Origin: a virus
Direction: 5' to 3' (one strand)
Virus record (IMG/VR): IMGVR_UViG_3300046674_000412
Coordinates: 1 to 21,004 of that record
Length of the DNA: 21,004 nucleotides
Made by a program: the position numbers and the translations under genes. Shown here piece by piece: positions 1 through 7,922 of the stretch. Numbering within the stretch: the stretch's first letter is position 1; every line of letters starts with the position of its first letter. The notes under the pieces were generated by a model. The model worked only from the letters and a program-made list of their open reading frames with translations. It had not been told where the DNA came from and made no database searches.

Positions 1-1
1 G

Positions 2-184
2 GCTGAATCGCTGCGTGAAACAGCAACACACCTGTGGCCAAGGGCTCAGGGTGCCGGTCCGACCGGCGATCAAGGTGGCAAGGCCACGAAAAAATGGGGC
101 GAGTACACGGAAACCGAGCGCGCTGCGCTGGCCCGTGACAACCCCGAGCAGTTCAAAAAACTCTTGGCCACCAAAGGAACCTAA
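2..184 (+). CDS. C-terminal end of scaffold-like head protein (partial)
   Basis: This is the last 60 codons of a gene that begins before the window; the frame is open from the first bases to the TAA at 182-184. The tail of the protein is charged and helical, with a KKWGEYTETERAALARDNP stretch followed by EQFKKLLATKGT. That kind of ending is common in phage scaffold or capsid-assembly proteins, which sit directly upstream of the major capsid gene, as here. The call rests on position and composition because no catalytic domain is visible in the fragment. It could instead be the end of a combined protease-scaffold gene. Confidence 0.6.
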   Translation, partial: AESLRETATHLWPRAQGAGPTGDQGGKATKKWGEYTETERAALARDNPEQFKKLLATKGT

Positions 185-187
185 TCC

Positions 188-1165
188 ATGGCAACGACCC
201 AGCTGGCGGACATCTTTGTCGCCGATTACTACGGCGCTCTGGCGCCGGTCAACTCTCCGGAAAAGACTGCTGTCTTTGAGTCGGGCATCATCACCAAGTC
301 CCCCGAGCTCGATGCCATTGCGCAGAACGGCCAGGGCACCTCGGAAATCAGCTACTGGCAAGACCTGGATGCTGACGAAGAACCGAACATCTCCAACGAC
401 AACCCGGATGACCTGGGTGAAGTTGGCAAGGCAGAGCAGGGCAGCATGCGCGCCCGCACCCTGTACCTCAACAAAGGCTACGGCGTAGCGGATTTGACCT
501 CGGAGCTTGCCAACTCCGAACCGATGCAGCACATCCGCAACCGTTTCGGCACCTACTGGACTCGCCGCTGGCAGCGTTACCTGCTCGGTGCAGCCCGAGG
601 CGTGATAGCTTCGAACATCTTGAATGATGCCGGTGACATGGTTGTCGACGCCGGTGCGACCATCAGCGCCGGCGCGTTCCAAGATGCTGCCTTCACTTCG
701 GGCGATGCTGCTGATGTGTTTGCTGCTATCGGCGTGCACTCCGTGGTGATGAACCAGATGGTCAAGCAGGATCTCATCGAGTACCTGCGCGACTCCGACG
801 GCAAGATCATCCTGGCTACCTATCTTGGCAAGCCTGTGTTCATGGATGACAGCCTGGTCTACGGCCCTGGCCGCTACCTGTCTGTCTTCTTCGGTCAGGG
901 TGCGTTCGGTTACGGCGAAGGCAATCCAACCGTGCCTGTCGAGCTGGAGCGCAAAGCTTCCGGTGGTAACGGTGGTGGCGCTGAGGTCTTGTGGGAGCGG
1001 AAGACACTCATCCTGCAACCGGCTGGCTTCAGCTGGAAGGGCAGCACCAACCAGAACCTCAGCCCCACCGCCGTGCAGTACGCCGCTGCAGCAAACTGGG
1101 AGCGGGTCTTCGACCGCAAGCAAGTTCCGTTTGCCGCCGTGATCAGCGGCACTGCCACCCCGTAA
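188..1165 (+). CDS. Major capsid protein
   Basis: A 325-residue protein that should form the icosahedral shell, presumably with the HK97 fold used by tailed phages. The N-terminus (MATTQLADIFVADYYGALA) and the segment around residues 60-125, with LNKGYGVADLTSELA and RNRFGTYWTRRWQRYL, match my memory of a capsid family common in Pseudomonas and Burkholderia siphophages. Position agrees: it follows the scaffold-like gene and precedes the connector genes. An AAAGGA ribosome site lies at 172-177. There is no long N-terminal delta-like domain, consistent with a separate scaffold. A strong hairpin follows the stop codon. Confidence 0.9.
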   Translation: MATTQLADIFVADYYGALAPVNSPEKTAVFESGIITKSPELDAIAQNGQGTSEISYWQDLDADEEPNISNDNPDDLGEVGKAEQGSMRARTLYLNKGYGVADLTSELANSEPMQHIRNRFGTYWTRRWQRYLLGAARGVIASNILNDAGDMVVDAGATISAGAFQDAAFTSGDAADVFAAIGVHSVVMNQMVKQDLIEYLRDSDGKIILATYLGKPVFMDDSLVYGPGRYLSVFFGQGAFGYGEGNPTVPVELERKASGGNGGGAEVLWERKTLILQPAGFSWKGSTNQNLSPTAVQYAAAANWERVFDRKQVPFAAVISGTATP

Positions 1166-1172
1166 GCCAACC

Positions 1173-1203
1173 TCGGCGGGGCGCCATGCGGCGCTCCAGC
1201 CGA
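1173..1203 (+). other. Strong intergenic hairpin without U-tract
   Basis: After the capsid stop, arms at 1173-1185 and 1190-1203 can pair over 13 base pairs, including one G-U pair and a bulged A at 1198, around an ATGC loop. No T-run follows, so it is not a normal intrinsic terminator. An RNA stability or processing element at the 3' end of the capsid message would fit, since capsid is needed in excess. That role is inference. Confidence 0.5.
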
Positions 1204-1216
1204 AACGGAGAGAATC

Positions 1217-1657
1217 ATGAAGGTTATCTATACCGACAAGCCAGGCTTGGAGCCTGGGGTTTGCTATCGCCTGACCGATGAGTTCTTCGGCGTCATTAGC
1301 GCAGCGACCAAGGTCATTGTCGACGGTGATTTTCCGCACATCACGGCGGCCTATCAGCGCGTTGGCATCGCAGTTGATGACGGCAAGCAATCCGCAGGGC
1401 CGCGCGAGGATGGGCCGACGGTCGCCGAGTTCGTCGCTGCCGGCTACAAGGCGAGCAACTATCCGCCTGAAGGCTATGTCTCCCGCAGCACTGCGGAAGA
1501 AGTAGCAGAGGCGATGAAGATCGAGCAGGCCGCACCGGAAACCGACCCTCTGAAAATGAAGGTCCCCGAGCTGAAAGAGTGGCTCACCGCCAAGGGCATT
1601 GCCTTCGACGCGACCGCTAAGAAAGAAGACCTGCTGGCCCTGGTGCCAGCGGAATAA
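1217..1657 (+). CDS. Phage head-region protein with C-terminal HeH/LEM-like motif
   Basis: A 146-residue protein of unproven role, encoded between the capsid and the connector genes. The last ~37 residues contain KMKVPELKEWLTAKGI followed by KKEDLLALVP. This is the helix-extended loop-helix (HeH/LEM, SAP-like) pattern, a small nucleic-acid or protein binding fold often found at the C-terminus of phage proteins next to the capsid gene. Residues 60-100 form a hydrophilic link region. A GGAG ribosome site at 1207-1210 lies six bases before the ATG. It may be a minor head or decoration component; the exact role is unknown. Confidence 0.75.
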   Translation: MKVIYTDKPGLEPGVCYRLTDEFFGVISAATKVIVDGDFPHITAAYQRVGIAVDDGKQSAGPREDGPTVAEFVAAGYKASNYPPEGYVSRSTAEEVAEAMKIEQAAPETDPLKMKVPELKEWLTAKGIAFDATAKKEDLLALVPAE

Positions 1658-1667
1658 GGACACGCAA

Positions 1668-2045
1668 ATGACCGACTTCATCACTGTTGCCGATGTTGAT
1701 GCCTCGCTGGGTCCTGGCTGGGCCGGCACGTTTGATCCGGTCCTTGCCGTGACCATGGCCAACGCCTGGCTAACGGCCCAGATTCAGCGGGTTGTTCCTG
1801 ATCCGGTTCCGGCCGAGATCAAAACAGCCGGCGCCCAGGTCGCGAAAGAGGCGGCGGTGGGCAATTTGTACAAGGCCACCCAGAAGGAAGTGCTCAGCAA
1901 GACGGTGTCCGCTCAGTCTGGCACCTCGACGAGCAAGACTTACGCTGCCGGGTCAACGGACCTGTCTGCCGGCGAGAACTTCGCCTTGGCGCTGCTGGTG
2001 CCCTGGACCAAGCGTTCTGGCGTGATGATGCTAAAAAGGATCTGA
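1668..2045 (+). CDS. Head-tail connector (adaptor-like) protein, DnaT-like family
   Basis: A 125-residue protein read from the ATG at 1668, which has TAAGGA just upstream; an earlier in-frame ATG at 1599 lies inside the previous gene and has no ribosome site. It is helical with a conserved-looking ending, GENFALALLVPWTKRSG. The pattern and position fit the small proteins at this locus that databases label putative DnaT-like ssDNA binding or gp6-like head-tail connectors. The DnaT label comes from distant similarity and probably does not reflect function. By position it would sit under the portal ring as head-completion or adaptor protein. Confidence 0.65.
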   Translation: MTDFITVADVDASLGPGWAGTFDPVLAVTMANAWLTAQIQRVVPDPVPAEIKTAGAQVAKEAAVGNLYKATQKEVLSKTVSAQSGTSTSKTYAAGSTDLSAGENFALALLVPWTKRSGVMMLKRI

Positions 2046-2047
2046 CC

Positions 2048-2437
2048 ATGGGGATGCGCGACGAGATTCAGGCTGAGATGGCCGAGGCGTTCGATGATCC
2101 CGACGGTCTGGCCGATGCCGTGAAGCCAGTGGCTGGCATCCGGAAGGTGGTAGGTGAATACGACCCCAGTACTGGCACGGCGCCTGAAGTGACCACTACC
2201 TACGGCGGCCGTGGAGTGTTCGGCAGCTACCTGGCCAGGGAAATCGACGGGTCGTTGATCCAGACGACCGACGAAAAGCTGCTCATCTTGCAAAACGAGT
2301 TGTTCGTCACGGTTGATGGAGCGCCGACGGCGATGATTGCTGAACCGAAAATCGGCGATATCGTCGGCGGGAAACGCGCTTTGAACGTCAGCCAGGACCC
2401 GGTCGGCGCTACCTGGACAGTCCAATTGAGGGTTTGA
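2048..2437 (+). CDS. Head closure / stopper-like protein
   Basis: A 129-residue protein, two bases after the previous stop, with an AAAAGGA ribosome site at 2034-2040. A second Met at codon 3 is an alternative start. The first third is helical (MRDEIQAEMAEAFDDPDGLADAV). The rest is beta-rich, including LLILQNELFVTVDGAP and IGDIVGGKRALNV, typical of the small beta-barrel stopper proteins (lambda gpFII, SPP1 gp16 type) that bind the tail. The function is inferred from fold pattern and from its place between connector and gp10-like genes. Confidence 0.6.
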   Translation: MGMRDEIQAEMAEAFDDPDGLADAVKPVAGIRKVVGEYDPSTGTAPEVTTTYGGRGVFGSYLAREIDGSLIQTTDEKLLILQNELFVTVDGAPTAMIAEPKIGDIVGGKRALNVSQDPVGATWTVQLRV

Positions 2438-2439
2438 AG

Positions 2440-3036
2440 ATGGCAAACAATCGCACCGGCCAATCCGGCAGCTTCGCGCTGAGCCTCGCCGAGTTCGCGG
2501 CTCAAGCCACGGAGGCCATCGACGCCAGTCTGCGCGAGATCATCATCGAGGTCGGTAGCAGCGTCATCCGCATGTCTCCGGTGGGTAACCCTGAGATCTG
2601 GGCGCAGAACGCAGTGGCCAGCCAATACAACAAGGCCGTGGATGATCACAACAGTGACCTGCGCAGCGATCCGGCCAACCTGACAAAGGCTGGTCGACTT
2701 AAGCCAGGGCGCAAGCTGAACGACGGCATGGATATCGTGGCCCCTGAAGGCTACGTCGGCGGGCGGTTCCGGGCGAACTGGCACCTCTCCATTGATGTAG
2801 TGGAGAGCGTGACCTTTGACGAGGTTGATCCAGGCGGGCAAGCAACAATCGCTGCATTGGTTTCGGCTGTCAGCGACTTCACCGCCGGACAGACTGCCTA
2901 CCTGATCAACAACTTGCCGTATGCCATTCCGCTTGAGTTCGGGCATTCGACCCAGGCACCCGGCGGCATGGTCCGCATCACCGTGGCCCGCTTCCAGCAG
3001 ATCGTGCAGGAGGCCATCAGGAACAACCAGATATGA
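2440..3036 (+). CDS. HK97 gp10-like tail completion / neck protein
   Basis: A 198-residue protein. The ATG at 2440 is preferred because GAGGG at 2428-2432 lies seven bases upstream; a TTG at 2434 would add two residues and overlap the previous stop. Residues ~155-195 carry NLPYAIPLEFGHSTQAPGG followed by MVRITVARFQQIV, the hallmark YA..LE.GHS.QAP..M ending of the HK97 gp10 / tail-completion family. The first part is helical, and the middle (GGRFRANWHLSID) is also typical. It joins head and tail at the neck. The stop overlaps the next start (ATGA), suggesting translational coupling. Confidence 0.85.
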   Translation: MANNRTGQSGSFALSLAEFAAQATEAIDASLREIIIEVGSSVIRMSPVGNPEIWAQNAVASQYNKAVDDHNSDLRSDPANLTKAGRLKPGRKLNDGMDIVAPEGYVGGRFRANWHLSIDVVESVTFDEVDPGGQATIAALVSAVSDFTAGQTAYLINNLPYAIPLEFGHSTQAPGGMVRITVARFQQIVQEAIRNNQI

Positions 3037-3449
3037 GCCACAACATCATTGCCTCAATCTACGAGGCCAAGCTGATCAACTGGGCGAAAGCATTGCCGGT
3101 GCCGCTGAAGGTCGTCGTCGAGAATGAAGCGTATACGCCTGCGAACGGCGTGACCTACCTGAAGGCGTTCACGCTGCCGGCCGATACCGCGAGCAACACG
3201 CTCGGCGGCGACCACAAGCTGTACACCGGCGTGTTTCAGGTCAGCATCGTGACGCCATCGGGCAAGTACCGCGGCGCAGCGGGCGTGATCGCTGATCAGA
3301 TCGCGGCGCTATTCCCTCTGTACGAGCGGAACACGAAGGGCGCACTGACCGTTGTGACGATGACGCCGGTCGATCCAGGCCCCGGCATTCCAGACGACAC
3401 CACCTATACGGTGCCGGTTTCGTTTTTGTACCGAGCCGACACCAACTGA
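3033..3449 (+). CDS. Tail terminator protein (lambda gpU-like)
   Basis: A 138-residue protein whose ATG overlaps the stop of the gp10-like gene. It begins with a helix (IIASIYEAKLINWAK), then shows beta-rich segments with KLYTGVFQVSIVTPSG and a final TTYTVPVSFLYRAD strand. This matches the DUF4128 / phage tail terminator group, which caps the growing tail tube and fixes its length, as lambda gpU does. It lies just before the tail tube gene, the usual place. A terminator hairpin follows at 3473-3494. Confidence 0.8.
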   Translation: MSHNIIASIYEAKLINWAKALPVPLKVVVENEAYTPANGVTYLKAFTLPADTASNTLGGDHKLYTGVFQVSIVTPSGKYRGAAGVIADQIAALFPLYERNTKGALTVVTMTPVDPGPGIPDDTTYTVPVSFLYRADTN

Positions 3450-3472
3450 ATTAGCCCGTTGGGCAAACCCAG

Positions 3473-3494
3473 AACCCGCCATTGAGCGGGTTTT
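3473..3494 (+). terminator. Intrinsic terminator between tail terminator and tail tube genes
   Basis: AACCCGC at 3473-3479 pairs with GCGGGTT at 3486-3492 around a CATTGA loop, followed by TTTTG. The U-run is short, so it is probably leaky. It stands 26 bases before the tail tube ATG and closely resembles the hairpins at 12652 and 19075. It splits the head genes from the tail genes. Confidence 0.7.
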
Positions 3495-3519
3495 GTCATT
3501 TCTGCAAAGAGGAAAACCC

Positions 3520-4167
3520 ATGAGTGTCAAAATTCCCAACGGCACTACGTTCGAGATCGCGGCCACGCTGAGCCTCGCGAAACCTTTCACTGCAATCAGC
3601 AACGCCAAGCCCGCAGTGCTGACTGCTGCCGCGCACGGCTTGGCCGATGGCGACGTGATCGTAATTGATTCCGCCTGGGCGAAGCTGAACGGTCGCCCGG
3701 CTCGCGTCATCGACTCGGAAATCGGCGAGTTCGCGGCTGAAGGCGTTGATACCACCAGCGTGAAGAGCTACCCGGCCGGCTCCGGTGCAGGCACTGTCCG
3801 CACCGCATCTGGCTGGACGCAGATCGCGCAAATCACTGAGCCAGCTGCCAACGGCGGCGAACAGCAATTCCTCACGTACGGCTTCCTCGAAGACGATGAT
3901 GACCGTCAACTGCCCACCACCAAGTCGGCCAGCAGCATGACGCTGCCGGTTGCTGATGATCCGGCTCAAGCGTACGTCGCGATTGTCGAGGCTGCGGACG
4001 AAGATAAAGAGCCGCGCCTGGTCCGTGCAAACCTACCGGGCGGCGCGACCATTTACTACTACGCGTACGTGTCGATCACCGCGACCCCGACGCTGAGCCG
4101 CAACAACATCATGACGCGGACCATCACGCTGTCGTTCGCCTCCCGCCCAACTCGCTACAACGCCTAA
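3520..4167 (+). CDS. Major tail (tube) protein
   Basis: A 215-residue protein starting at the ATG preceded by AAGAGG; an upstream in-frame ATG at 3493 is inside the terminator T-run and is rejected. The sequence is beta-rich with an early AVLTAAAHGLADGDVIVID segment and a C-terminal NNIMTRTITLSFASRPTRY strand. That agrees with lambda gpV-like tail tube subunits, which stack as hexamers around the tape measure. It follows the tail terminator gene and precedes the chaperone pair, as expected. The HGLADGDVI motif is common in Pseudomonas siphophage tube proteins. Confidence 0.85.
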   Translation: MSVKIPNGTTFEIAATLSLAKPFTAISNAKPAVLTAAAHGLADGDVIVIDSAWAKLNGRPARVIDSEIGEFAAEGVDTTSVKSYPAGSGAGTVRTASGWTQIAQITEPAANGGEQQFLTYGFLEDDDDRQLPTTKSASSMTLPVADDPAQAYVAIVEAADEDKEPRLVRANLPGGATIYYYAYVSITATPTLSRNNIMTRTITLSFASRPTRYNA

Positions 4168-4176
4168 GGGGTTCCC

Positions 4177-4560
4177 ATGGCAAAGTTTTCCATCGCGCCG
4201 AAGCCGACGTTCACCGTTGATGTGGCGATCCCGCAGGTTGGCGACAAGCCGGCCATGGTGCCGTTCACCTTCAAGTATCGCGATCGCACGGCACTGGCTG
4301 AGCTGTTCGATGCCTGGAAGGCAAAAGCGGAAGAGCTCGGGGAGCGCTTCAAAGGAACTGAACCAACACTCGCGGAAATCACTGCGGCTGAAGTCGAGCA
4401 AGGTGTCGATCAGATCAGGGATTTGGTTGTTTCGTGGGGCTTCGGCGAAAAGCTCAACGATGAGTCGATCACAGCCTTGGTGAAGAGCTGCGTCGGTGTT
4501 TCAGATGCCGTGGTGAAGGCCTACAGCGAAGCCTTCGGCAAGGCCCGTCTGGGAAACTGA
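4177..4560 (+). CDS. Tail assembly chaperone (G-like, unshifted product)
   Basis: A 127-residue protein with AAGGGG five bases before its ATG. It has a short beta start, then a helical body (RDRTALAELFDAWKAKAEEL), typical of the TAC family. Chaperones of this type coat the tape measure and recruit tube subunits; they are not part of the virion. The gene ends with GGGAAAC directly followed by TGA, a canonical -1 slippery site, so a fraction of ribosomes should continue into the downstream frame and make the GT-like fusion. The unshifted form should be the more abundant one, as in lambda. Confidence 0.85.
   Translation: MAKFSIAPKPTFTVDVAIPQVGDKPAMVPFTFKYRDRTALAELFDAWKAKAEELGERFKGTEPTLAEITAAEVEQGVDQIRDLVVSWGFGEKLNDESITALVKSCVGVSDAVVKAYSEAFGKARLGN
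4551..4557 (+). other. Programmed -1 ribosomal frameshift site GGGAAAC
   Basis: The zero-frame codons are CTG GGA AAC TGA, giving the heptamer G GGA AAC (pattern X XXY YYZ). A -1 slip re-pairs both tRNAs on GGG and AAA and opens the downstream frame, which then reads LTAAARALYEADGDPEQ without a stop to 4880. Lambda uses GGGAAAG at the equivalent place. The slippery site touches the zero-frame stop codon, which may itself add a pause. No clear stimulatory stem-loop was identified. Confidence 0.9.
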
Positions 4561-4880
4561 CCGCCGCTGCCCGCGCGCTCTACGAGGCCGACGGCGACCC
4601 CGAGCAAATGGCGATGTTCGGCTTCTCGCCAGAGGACTACGACGAAACCTTCGAAGTTTGGCCGGACAACTGGAAGGCCTTCCTCGTCATGGATTCGATG
4701 GGGACTCAGTGGCGCACAGGCGCATGCGGCGCAACTGGACTCGATTACGGCGTCCTGCCGAACGTGATGAGGCTCGTCGGTGTTTCGGCGAAGGATCGCC
4801 CAGGTGTGTTTCAGGACATCCGCGTAATGGAATCGGAAGCCATCGCGATCATGGCCCAAGCCCGCGGCAACAGCCCGTGA
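4557..4880 (+). CDS. T-part of tail assembly chaperone, made as GT-like frameshift fusion (DUF1799-like)
   Basis: This is the second exon-like part of the chaperone, joined to 4177-4557 by the -1 shift to give a fused protein of about 234 residues. The segment adds 107 residues. The motif GFSPEDYDETFEVWPDNW, followed by TQWRTG, GATGLDYGVL and DIRVMESEA, is what I know from DUF1799 proteins encoded between tail tube and tape measure. A lone ATG at 4608 has no ribosome site, supporting expression only by frameshift. In lambda the T domain lets GT bind the tube protein while the G domain binds the tape measure; the same split is inferred here. Confidence 0.85.
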   Translation: MTAAARALYEADGDPEQMAMFGFSPEDYDETFEVWPDNWKAFLVMDSMGTQWRTGACGATGLDYGVLPNVMRLVGVSAKDRPGVFQDIRVMESEAIAIMAQARGNSP

Positions 4881-4888
4881 AAACGGGC
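4873..4888 (+). other. Hairpin over the stop codon of the chaperone T-part
   Basis: GCCCGT at 4873-4878 pairs perfectly with ACGGGC at 4883-4888 around a GAAA (GNRA-type) tetraloop that includes the TGA stop. No T-run follows, so it is not a terminator. It lies 19 bases before the tape measure ATG and could affect translation or message processing at this junction; that is inference. Confidence 0.45.
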
Positions 4889-4907
4889 ACTTATTCAAGG
4901 TGAGTCG

Positions 4908-7900
4908 ATGAACATTGCAGAACTCGGCATTAAGGTCGACTCGGCTGATGCTGCCCAGGCTGCGACCGATCTCGACAAGCTGACCAAATCCGGTGAGCGC
5001 GCAGAGCAATCCGCCGTTGGCCTGATGAAAGAGATGGAAGCGCTGGAGAAGTCGTTGTCGAAAGGCGCGACCACTACGCAGGAACTGGCCAAGCAGCGCG
5101 AGAGTCTGGCGAAACTCACCAAGACTGGCGCTTATGGCGAGGCAGAGTTTTCCAAGATCACCGCGCAGCTCGATAAGCAGCAGGTGGCCCTGGCCAAGTC
5201 GACGCTGGACGAGCAGAAGGCCCTGAATAGTCTGCTCGGCGCAATCGACCCGGCACGCGCGGCCATGGGCAAGCTCGACACCCAAGTCGAGCAGTTGGGC
5301 AAGCACCTCGACGCAGGCCGGATCAGCCAGGATCAGTACAACGCGGCCCTGGGTAAGATTGACGGTAACTATGCGGCGCTGGAGAAAACCGCCACCGGTT
5401 TCGACCGGCTGAAGCTTGGCACCCGCCAGGCGCAGGAAAACGTCGTACAGCTCGGCAACGCGTTGTCATCCGGCGATTGGGGTAGCGGCGTGCGAGCCGT
5501 CGCTCAGCTGGGCGCAGGTGCTGGCGCTTCTGCTGCTGGGCTGCTTGCCATCCTTGCGCCGATTGCACTGGCCACTGCCGCCGTCGGCGCTCTGGCTGTT
5601 GCCTATTACAAGGGCAGTGAAGAGCAGGATTCCTACAACAAGTCGCTGGTGATGACCGGTAGTTTCGCCGGTGTTAGCGCTGGTCAACTGGGCGAAATGG
5701 CCCGGCAGGTAAGCGCTACGGTGGGTACCACTGGCCAAGCTGCTGCTGTTCTCGCGCTGCTGGCTGACAACGGCAAGATCGCAGGCGAGAGTTTCACCGG
5801 CATCACCCAGGCCGCCGTTTCTATGCAGGAAGCGACGGGTAAGGCTGTCAGCGAAACCGTCGCCGAGTTCTCGAAGCTTGCCGACGATCCGGTGAAGGCA
5901 TCTGCTGCACTGAACGAGCAATACCACTACCTGACCGCCTCGGTTTACTCGCAGATCGCAGCACTGGAAGAGCAGGGCGACCACGCAGGCGCTGTGAAGC
6001 TGGCGACCGAGCAATACGCGGACGCAATCAACGAGCGCACGCCGAGAATCCTTGAAAACCTAAGCTTCTGGGAGAAGGGTTACAACGCTGTCGCGCGTGC
6101 GGCTGACAACCTGAAAAACATCGGTCGCAGCAACATCGGCTCCGATATTGAGCAGGCTCAGCGTGATCTGGCCCGGGCAGAGTCTGGGGATGTTGGCCTG
6201 TTTCAAAACAAGCAGGAAATGATCGACCTCTACCGCAACCGGCTGAATATGCTGGAGGACCAGAAGGCCGCTGAAGCAGACATTGCCAAGTACGACGGCG
6301 AGCAGGCCAAGGCACAGCAAAGCGCAGTCGTGGCGATGTCCAAAGTGGACGCGATCACCAAGTCTTCGCTGACCAATGAGCAGAAGCGCGCCGAGGCGAT
6401 CAAGGATTACAAGAAAAGCCTTGATGATATCCGGAAGGTAGACCCGAAAGACTCTCGGCTTGATCCGGCAGCAGTCGCCAAGAACATGGCGAACCTCAAC
6501 GACAAATTTAAGGACCCGAAGGCTGCCGCAGGCAGTGCTGACCTGACCAGCTTCAACAACGCGAAGAATGTATTGGCCGAAACCCTGGCCTACTACAAAA
6601 ACGCGGACAAGGAGCTCGAAGCATCGCAGCGGGCTGGGGTGATCTCTCAGGCCAGTTACACCGAGCAGCGCGTCAGCCTGCTGAAGCAACAGTCGGAAGA
6701 GGTTGCCCAGAGTTACCAGTCGGAAATCGATGCACTCGAAGCGGCCAAGGCAAAAAAGGGCACAACCGCGGCGCAGGTCATCCAGATCGATCAGAAGATC
6801 GCCGATGCCCGCAGCGCCATGGTCAAGGCGCAGCAGGATAGCGACAGCGAACTGTCGATCATCGCCACCAACGAAGAAGGTCGTCTGCGCAAGCAGACTC
6901 TGGCTGTCAGCACGTACACCAGCGCGCTGCAGCAACAGGTCGAGACACTTCGGCAGCAAGGGCTGCGAGCGGCTTCTGGCCTTGGCCAGGGTGACCGCCA
7001 GCGTGGGCTGACGGATCAGCAGAACGGTATCGATGACCGCTTCAATCAGCAGAGCCTTGAACTGGCCAACCAGTACGGCGACGGCTCGCGCGGTATGAGC
7101 CTCGATGAGTACACCCAGAAGCTGGCTGCGCTGAAAACCACCCAGCAGGACCTGCGCGACACTGTGCAATCCAACTATGACGAGATGACCGCCGCCCAAG
7201 GCAACTGGAGCGCCGGCGCGTCGTCGGCATGGCAGAACTACCTGGAGTCGGCGCGAGATGTTGCCGGGCAGACGAAAAGCTTGTTCAGCAACGCCTTCAG
7301 CTCGATGGAAGACGCGATCGTCAACTTCGCCATGACTGGGAAGGCGTCGTTCGGTGATTTCGCGAAGTCGATCATTGCAGACATGGCGCGCATAGCTACT
7401 CGTCAGGCCAGCTCGGCGCTGCTGGGTAGCTTGGTCGGCGCCGCCACCAGTTATTTCACTGGCAGCGGTACCGCTGCTTCGGCGGGATCTACTCAGGCAG
7501 GCTACGGCGGCGACCTTTCAGGCTTTACGCCGGTGGCCAGCGCTAAGGGCAACGTCTTCGACACGCCAGGCCTGAGCGCCTACTCGAACAGCGTGGTCAG
7601 CTCTCCGACCATCTTCCCGTTCGCCAAGGGTGCAGGACTGATGGGAGAGGCCGGACCGGAGGCGATCATGCCGCTGACCCGGACAGCCGGCGGTCAGCTC
7701 GGTGTGCGTGCGCTGAGCGGTGGCAGCAGCGGATCGAACATCAGCATCAACGCGCCGGTCACCGTGGCGATTCCGGATCGCAGCTCTGAAGGGATGCAAC
7801 TCGACCAGCAGGCGCTCTCGCAAAACCTCCAGACGCAGATGAAGGCCGCAGCAGAGAGAGCCGTGGCTGAGTCTTGGCGCGCTGGCGGTGTCAGTTTTCG

Positions 7901-7922
7901 CAACGTTAACGGGAGGGCCTGA
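4908..7922 (+). CDS. Tape measure protein (lambda gpH-like)
   Basis: A 1004-residue protein, the longest tail gene before J, with AAGGTGAG upstream of the ATG. The N-terminus (MNIAELGIKVDSADAAQAA) is typical of TMP_2-type tape measures. Residues ~192-236 are strongly hydrophobic and glycine/alanine rich, the membrane-active part likely used in DNA entry. Residues ~500-720 are long polar helices with coiled-coil character. Residues ~780-831 (SMEDAIVNFAMTGKASFGD) match the lambda tail C-terminal domain, and GEAGPEAIMPL near 913 is a near-universal ending motif. At about 1.5 angstrom per residue it predicts a tail near 150 nm. The stop overlaps the next start by one base. Confidence 0.95.
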   Translation: MNIAELGIKVDSADAAQAATDLDKLTKSGERAEQSAVGLMKEMEALEKSLSKGATTTQELAKQRESLAKLTKTGAYGEAEFSKITAQLDKQQVALAKSTLDEQKALNSLLGAIDPARAAMGKLDTQVEQLGKHLDAGRISQDQYNAALGKIDGNYAALEKTATGFDRLKLGTRQAQENVVQLGNALSSGDWGSGVRAVAQLGAGAGASAAGLLAILAPIALATAAVGALAVAYYKGSEEQDSYNKSLVMTGSFAGVSAGQLGEMARQVSATVGTTGQAAAVLALLADNGKIAGESFTGITQAAVSMQEATGKAVSETVAEFSKLADDPVKASAALNEQYHYLTASVYSQIAALEEQGDHAGAVKLATEQYADAINERTPRILENLSFWEKGYNAVARAADNLKNIGRSNIGSDIEQAQRDLARAESGDVGLFQNKQEMIDLYRNRLNMLEDQKAAEADIAKYDGEQAKAQQSAVVAMSKVDAITKSSLTNEQKRAEAIKDYKKSLDDIRKVDPKDSRLDPAAVAKNMANLNDKFKDPKAAAGSADLTSFNNAKNVLAETLAYYKNADKELEASQRAGVISQASYTEQRVSLLKQQSEEVAQSYQSEIDALEAAKAKKGTTAAQVIQIDQKIADARSAMVKAQQDSDSELSIIATNEEGRLRKQTLAVSTYTSALQQQVETLRQQGLRAASGLGQGDRQRGLTDQQNGIDDRFNQQSLELANQYGDGSRGMSLDEYTQKLAALKTTQQDLRDTVQSNYDEMTAAQGNWSAGASSAWQNYLESARDVAGQTKSLFSNAFSSMEDAIVNFAMTGKASFGDFAKSIIADMARIATRQASSALLGSLVGAATSYFTGSGTAASAGSTQAGYGGDLSGFTPVASAKGNVFDTPGLSAYSNSVVSSPTIFPFAKGAGLMGEAGPEAIMPLTRTAGGQLGVRALSGGSSGSNISINAPVTVAIPDRSSEGMQLDQQALSQNLQTQMKAAAERAVAESWRAGGVSFRNVNGRA

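Noticed and set aside
4608-4880. Free-standing gene for the chaperone T-part
   Set aside because: No ribosome site precedes 4608, and the frame is open back to the GGGAAAC slip site, so the product is better explained as a frameshift fusion.
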